64,000 bases of DNA from Alliaria petiolata (taxonomy: Eukaryota > Streptophyta > Magnoliopsida > Brassicales > Brassicaceae), in NCBI GenBank assembly GCA_020283515.1, contig JAHZTW010000001.1, forward strand, positions 389,593,906 through 389,657,905. The letters are read 5' to 3'. The translations under genes and the position numbers were made by a program. Shown here piece by piece: positions 60,144 through 64,000 of this stretch; position 1 is the stretch's first letter; each line of letters starts with the position of its first letter. Under the pieces are notes generated by a model. That model saw only the letters and a program-made list of their open reading frames with translations, searched no databases and had not been told where the DNA came from.

Positions 60144-61606
60144 ACCACAACACAGTCAAGCTAATGACTGAAAACGAGCGTTGAGTGGGAGGCAACCCAC
60201 TGTTAGGTACGTTCTTCTTTTTATTTTGCTTTGGTTTTACAAAGTTCTAAGTTTCAGTCAGTTGAAAAAAGGAGACATTGGATTCGACTTAGACAAGTGT
60301 CGATCGACACCAACAGTGTCGATCGACACCACGTGCAGACGAAGGTAAGTCTTCTAATAAATCTTTTAAGTTGTTTTTAATCTTTCTTTTAACCAACTTC
60401 GGGCTTGATAACACTGGGGACAGTGTTGTTTAAGTCTGGGCTCTTATACACATCTAGATGTGTATAAGAGACAACCACAACACAGTCAAGCTAATGACTG
60501 AAAACGAGCGTTGAGTGGGAGGCAACCCACTGTTAGGTACGTTCTTCTTTTTATTTTGCTTTGGTTTTACAAAGTTCTAAGTTTCAGTCAGTTGAAAAAA
60601 GGAGACATTGGATTCGACTTAGACAAGTGTCGATCGACACCACCTAGTGTCGATCGACACCACCTAGTGTCGATCGACACCACGTGCAGACGAAGGTAAG
60701 TCTTCTAATAAATCTTTTAAGTTGTTTTTAATCTTTCTTTTAACCAACTTCGGGCTTGATAACACTGGGGACAGTGTTGTTTAAGTCTGGGGGAGGTGAT
60801 TACTGACTTTGTGTTTTGTTTTGAGAGTCAGTCAAAAACTTTCTTTTATTGAGTCAAAATCAGTGAAATTTTCAACTTTTCTTGGAACTAACCGCAGAAT
60901 GTTGACACTTGAAGGACCATTGCTTTAGTAATTAATTACAGGTCTTACTAAGTAGAAAGCTGCAAGTGGATCAATCGAACAGAGAGAGTTCAGGTCCCCT
61001 TATGAGAACTAGGTACGCGCATAACTTGATTCCTCTTTCAGTTTGAACAAATAGAAAATTGCAGTCTCTCCTTGATCTTCCCTTGAGAAAAGAAAAAGAG
61101 TCTAAGTCTGGGAATAGTGCAAAGAACCTCATGAGCCTGTCTCCTCACAAGGAACAATATTAGTGAGTGCTCTTGAACCTGTCTCCTCACAAGGAACACA
61201 AGTAGAGAGTAGCACTACTTCCCGAGACTTCAAAAGAATAAGAAGAGTCAATGAAAAGATCTTAGAACACCCTGAAAATGGGCAGCAGTTGACTAAGGGA
61301 AGAGAAAATAGGAGAGCTGTACAAAGAGAATCTTGTTTAGGCACTAAGGAAGGGAAAGAATCAGAAAAGTTCTGTGGCAATACCACTGTTAGAGTTCGAA
61401 ATTTTACCAAGGAAAGGATCTGGATTCAAACTGGGAGATTGCTAAGCTTGTGGTAAGTACACTGAACATTACCTAAGGTTGGCTCTATAGCATGTGGATT
61501 CAAGAGTGTTAATGATTGTGGCGTTCTGAAGGATAGCTGGATGTTTTTGTTTTCAAACCTCGACTCTATATTTGGTTTCTGTTTTGCTTGAGGGCAAGCA
61601 AAAGCT
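60144..61606 (+). other. 3' untranslated region of Athila-like element
   Basis: It carries GTGGGAGGCAACCCAC (about 60187) and GGGGACAGTGTTGTTTAAGT, typical of Athila 3' regions, and CTTGAGGGCAAGCAAAAGC before the PPT. Small ORFs (for example 61163-61456) show nothing recognisable. It contains the second adapter artefact. Confidence 0.75.
60441..60473. other. Trimmed Nextera junction adapter (artefact)
   Basis: CTCTTATACACATCT followed by AGATGTGTATAAGAGACA: the same Tn5 mosaic-end junction as at 44296-44333, lacking a few outer bases. The flanks 60144-60440 and 60474-60791 are copies of each other. They differ by one extra palindrome unit (2 versus 3), so they seem to come from two element copies. 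Confidence 0.97.
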
Positions 61607-61620
61607 AAGTCTGGGGGAGT
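61607..61620 (+). other. Polypurine tract of Athila-like element
   Basis: AAGTCTGGGGGAGT directly before the 3' LTR start TGATATATCATG at 61621. Confidence 0.85.
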
Positions 61621-62024
61621 TGATATATCATGGTTTTTACCCATTTTTAGACCATGATATAAGTGTTTTTATAGAGTCTTTTGGCTATTTTCGAGTCTAT
61701 ATAGAGTCTTTACAGGTTCAGGTACAATTGGAGATAAATTGGAGATTTGGATATATTTTGGAGCTTAGTGGAATGAAGTCACGAATTGTAACACGATGAG
61801 TGTCGATCGACACCATTGGTGTCGATCGACACCAGGTTTTCCAATTTCCAGAATCGAGAAGTTTCCATATTTTGATGAAAAGGAAATCTCCAAGACTTTT
61901 CTTAATCTTCCAAGGAATTGAAGATGCGAACCTAGGCCTATAAATATAGTTGTCAAAGCCATTGTTTAGGCATAATCTCATACTTTAAGAATCATAGAAG
62001 TTTAGGGTTTTTGGAGAGAAAAAT
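61621..62024 (+). repeat. 3' LTR of Athila-like element, 5' part
   Basis: It matches 55488-55890 of the 5' LTR with a few substitutions and small indels, and carries two intact palindromes (61800-61833). The remaining 720 bp or so must be in the gap. Confidence 0.92.
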
Positions 62025-62726
62025 NNNNNNNNNNNNNNNNNNNNNNNNNNNNNNNNNNNNNNNNNNNNNNNNNNNNNNNNNNNNNNNNNNNNNNNNNNNN
62101 NNNNNNNNNNNNNNNNNNNNNNNNNNNNNNNNNNNNNNNNNNNNNNNNNNNNNNNNNNNNNNNNNNNNNNNNNNNNNNNNNNNNNNNNNNNNNNNNNNNN
62201 NNNNNNNNNNNNNNNNNNNNNNNNNNNNNNNNNNNNNNNNNNNNNNNNNNNNNNNNNNNNNNNNNNNNNNNNNNNNNNNNNNNNNNNNNNNNNNNNNNNN
62301 NNNNNNNNNNNNNNNNNNNNNNNNNNNNNNNNNNNNNNNNNNNNNNNNNNNNNNNNNNNNNNNNNNNNNNNNNNNNNNNNNNNNNNNNNNNNNNNNNNNN
62401 NNNNNNNNNNNNNNNNNNNNNNNNNNNNNNNNNNNNNNNNNNNNNNNNNNNNNNNNNNNNNNNNNNNNNNNNNNNNNNNNNNNNNNNNNNNNNNNNNNNN
62501 NNNNNNNNNNNNNNNNNNNNNNNNNNNNNNNNNNNNNNNNNNNNNNNNNNNNNNNNNNNNNNNNNNNNNNNNNNNNNNNNNNNNNNNNNNNNNNNNNNNN
62601 NNNNNNNNNNNNNNNNNNNNNNNNNNNNNNNNNNNNNNNNNNNNNNNNNNNNNNNNNNNNNNNNNNNNNNNNNNNNNNNNNNNNNNNNNNNNNNNNNNNN
62701 NNNNNNNNNNNNNNNNNNNNNNNNNN
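62025..62726. other. Assembly gap (702 N)
   Basis: By comparison with the 5' LTR and LTR-A the gap should contain the last 720 bp of the 3' LTR, a second GGGAT target copy and about 400 bp of LTR-B, so roughly 1.1 kb and not 702 bp. Confidence 0.9.
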
Positions 62727-63029
62727 CCTCATTCTTTTCCCTTTTCAGGTGAGCCTGAGGAAGTGCAGGAGTAAAGGTCTCGGTTTGGTGCAACGTTTTG
62801 GGTTTCGGGGTGACTTTTGGATTGTTTAAATGAATTTATTGTAATATGTTTTAAATAATGATTGTATGTTTTTATTCGGTATTTCGTTTGATAAACATGA
62901 TTTGGAATATGTGCGGATTTTATCGGATTTAATAACAAATGGACTGTTTTGTAATAATTTGAGTAACTTGAGTTATAAGTTAGGGTTTGTGGCACGCCGT
63001 TCTCGAGAGAGGATGAGACGGGTGTTACA
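62727..63029 (+). repeat. Gypsy LTR-B, right piece
   Basis: It matches LTR-A 41937-42239 with about seven differences and ends GACGGGTGTTACA. Confidence 0.92.
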
Positions 63030-64000
63030 AAATGGATCTCTTTGGGTTGCTTGGGTGCGTGCAGAAGAATATCATTGGTAGACTTTCAACAGTCAGGGTC
63101 TTCGATTTGGAAACGACTAATGAAGCTCCGTCCGCCGGCGAGACCTTATCTTATATCTATCGTAAGGTCCGGGAACTCAGCCCTATTCTGGCATGACAAT
63201 TGGACGGGACTAGGTCCTTTAGTTGACCTATCGGGTGCGAATAGACCAAGAGTCAGATGGATTCGTTCTTTGGCCACTGTCTCTCAAGAATTTCTAATGG
63301 AGCATGGGTGCTTCCTACTGGTAGACATCCAATTCTTGTTTTGATGCGTGCATGTTTACCTGATTCTGTCCCGAATGTGAATTCGCATTTGCCGGATTAC
63401 TTCCTTTTGAGGAATACTTTAGGATCTTCTCCGGGTATCTTCTGCTCTTCCAAAACTTGGTTATCTTTACATCCAGATCCTCCATCTCTGTCGTGGACTA
63501 AAACAGTTTGGTTTAAAGGAAGAATTCCCAAGCATGCATTTATTCTTTGGGTCACAATTTGGGGTCGGTTGACTACAAGAGACATACTACAAAGTTGGGG
63601 AATGAATGTTCCTACGGAGTGTCTTTTATGCGGAACCGAGCCGGAAAGTCGCGATCATCTTTTCTTCGGATGCTCCTTCTCATCACAGGTATGGAACTCT
63701 TTCTTCACTCACAGAACCCTTTCTCATCCTGCTTCCTTTGCAAATGTGATCACTTGGGTACAATCTGCTTCAAGTAACCCCAAGGTTAAGGAGATTTGTC
63801 ACCTGATTTTTCATGCATCGGTCTATTGCTTGTGGAAAGAAAGAAATTCTAGACTACATTCAACAACTTCAAAGCGTTCTCACGTGGTGATAAAAGAAAT
63901 TCAAGTCAACCTGCCAGCAAGGTTGTTTGGTTTAGAGAGGAAACCTCAAATCACAACTCAGCTGACTTCTACTACTCCTGATGATGAATCCTATCTTTAC
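63030..64000 (+). pseudogene. LINE ORF2 C-terminus (zf-RVT), partial
   Basis: The first frame (63042-63344) reads LRPPARPYLISIVRSGNSAL and FWHDNWTGLGPL. After a frame change near 63300 it goes on with KGRIPKHAFILWVTIWGRLT and CLLCGTEPESRDHLFFGCSF, the zinc-binding reverse transcriptase C-terminus (zf-RVT) of plant L1 LINEs, to the window edge. The upstream RT and endonuclease are missing because LTR-B abuts it at 63029. It differs from, and is opposite in direction to, the LINE at 42245-46130. Confidence 0.85.

Larger units (their letters stand above)
55667..61833. repeat. Paired 14-bp palindromes GTGTCGATCGACAC
   Basis: Pairs lie at 56856-56889, 57028-57063, 58349-58383 (and its duplicate 58467-58502), 58570-58606, 59706-59741, 60297-60330 and 61800-61833. 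A triplet lies at 60627-60682 and one degenerate single at 55667-55680. The consensus is a perfect palindrome, usually followed by C. Centre-to-centre spacing in every pair is 19-22 bp. Spacings are not multiples of three in coding parts. Confidence 0.95.
55488..62726 (+). mobile_element. Athila-like gag-protease LTR element with palindrome pairs
   Basis: 5' LTR 55488-56615 (TGATAT..ATATCA), Athila-type PBS TGGCGCCGTTGCCGGGGA at 56621-56638, gag and protease (56754-60143), non-coding 3' region, PPT (61607-61620) and 3' LTR from 61621 into the N gap. Reverse transcriptase, RNase H and integrase are absent, so it is non-autonomous. It was inserted in gypsy LTR-B; GGGAT (55483-55487) is the expected left target copy. 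The right edge is hidden in the gap. Copies of GTGTCGATCGACAC occur throughout. Confidence 0.85.

Noticed and set aside
56856..61833. CRISPR-like or restriction-type repeat array
   Set aside because: Palindromes are paired at about 20 bp within retrotransposon coding and LTR sequence of a plant; no spacer structure or cas-like gene.
61992..62829. Long ORFs of 246-272 codons
   Set aside because: They consist of N-gap filler.

Overview
This is a transposon-dominated stretch of a plant nuclear genome. The host coding remnants (a fatty acyl-CoA reductase gene, a purine-synthesis gene fragment, a DUF1664-like exon) and the repeat families point to the mustard family, Brassicaceae; I cannot name the species. 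I see no intact host gene. The only intact long ORF is the polyprotein of a Tnt1-like Ty1/copia retrotransposon.

Region 1 (1-31,320) is the remains of one fatty acyl-CoA reductase (FAR) gene on the minus strand. All ten exons can be placed, but they are spread over 29 kb. Exon 3 is split by a 21.8-kb copia-type element (4905-26690, target duplication GCTGC). Into that element went a complete Tnt1-like copia element (9101-14938, CAAAT), a gag-only LTR element (16044-21237, TCTGG), a Harbinger-like TIR element (22994-23781, TTA) and a solo LTR (24615-26430, GCCAC). The other LTR of the 21.8-kb element preserves the empty site of the solo LTR, so the nesting can be checked internally. Exon 8 carries a hAT-type MITE. 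A later 1.79-kb tandem duplication (25739-29311) doubled exon 2 and the 5' part of exon 3. A small PUR5-like fragment lies at the left edge.

Region 2 (32.4-38.3 kb) holds small DNA elements. A 3.9-kb segment bounded by about 75-100 bp inverted repeats looks like a MULE carrying gene fragments; it contains a hAT MITE and a tRNA-type SINE, both with perfect target duplications. Helitron-like AT-rich sequence with a degenerate minisatellite and a Stowaway-like MITE follow.

Region 3 (38.4-55.2 kb) is a patchwork: LINE ORF1, the 3' end and 3' LTR of a Ty3/gypsy element, a decayed minus-strand L1 LINE, two minus-strand Athila/Tat-type 3' ends, and a CACTA (En/Spm) fragment.

Region 4 (55.2-64 kb) is a gypsy LTR fragment split by an Athila-like element with 5' LTR, PBS, gag and protease but no reverse transcriptase or integrase. 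A 702-bp N gap interrupts its 3' LTR, and a plus-strand LINE C-terminus closes the window. The Athila-like element carries paired copies of the perfect 14-bp palindrome GTGTCGATCGACAC about 19-22 bp apart (two helical turns) in its LTR, gag, protease and 3' UTR, in several reading frames. This is the most unusual biological signal in the window.

Three assembly faults matter to any user: a 38-bp Nextera mate-pair junction adapter at 44296-44333, a trimmed copy at 60441-60473, and an unmerged 117-bp contig overlap around a single N at 58443. Each is flanked by a duplicated copy of the neighbouring sequence.
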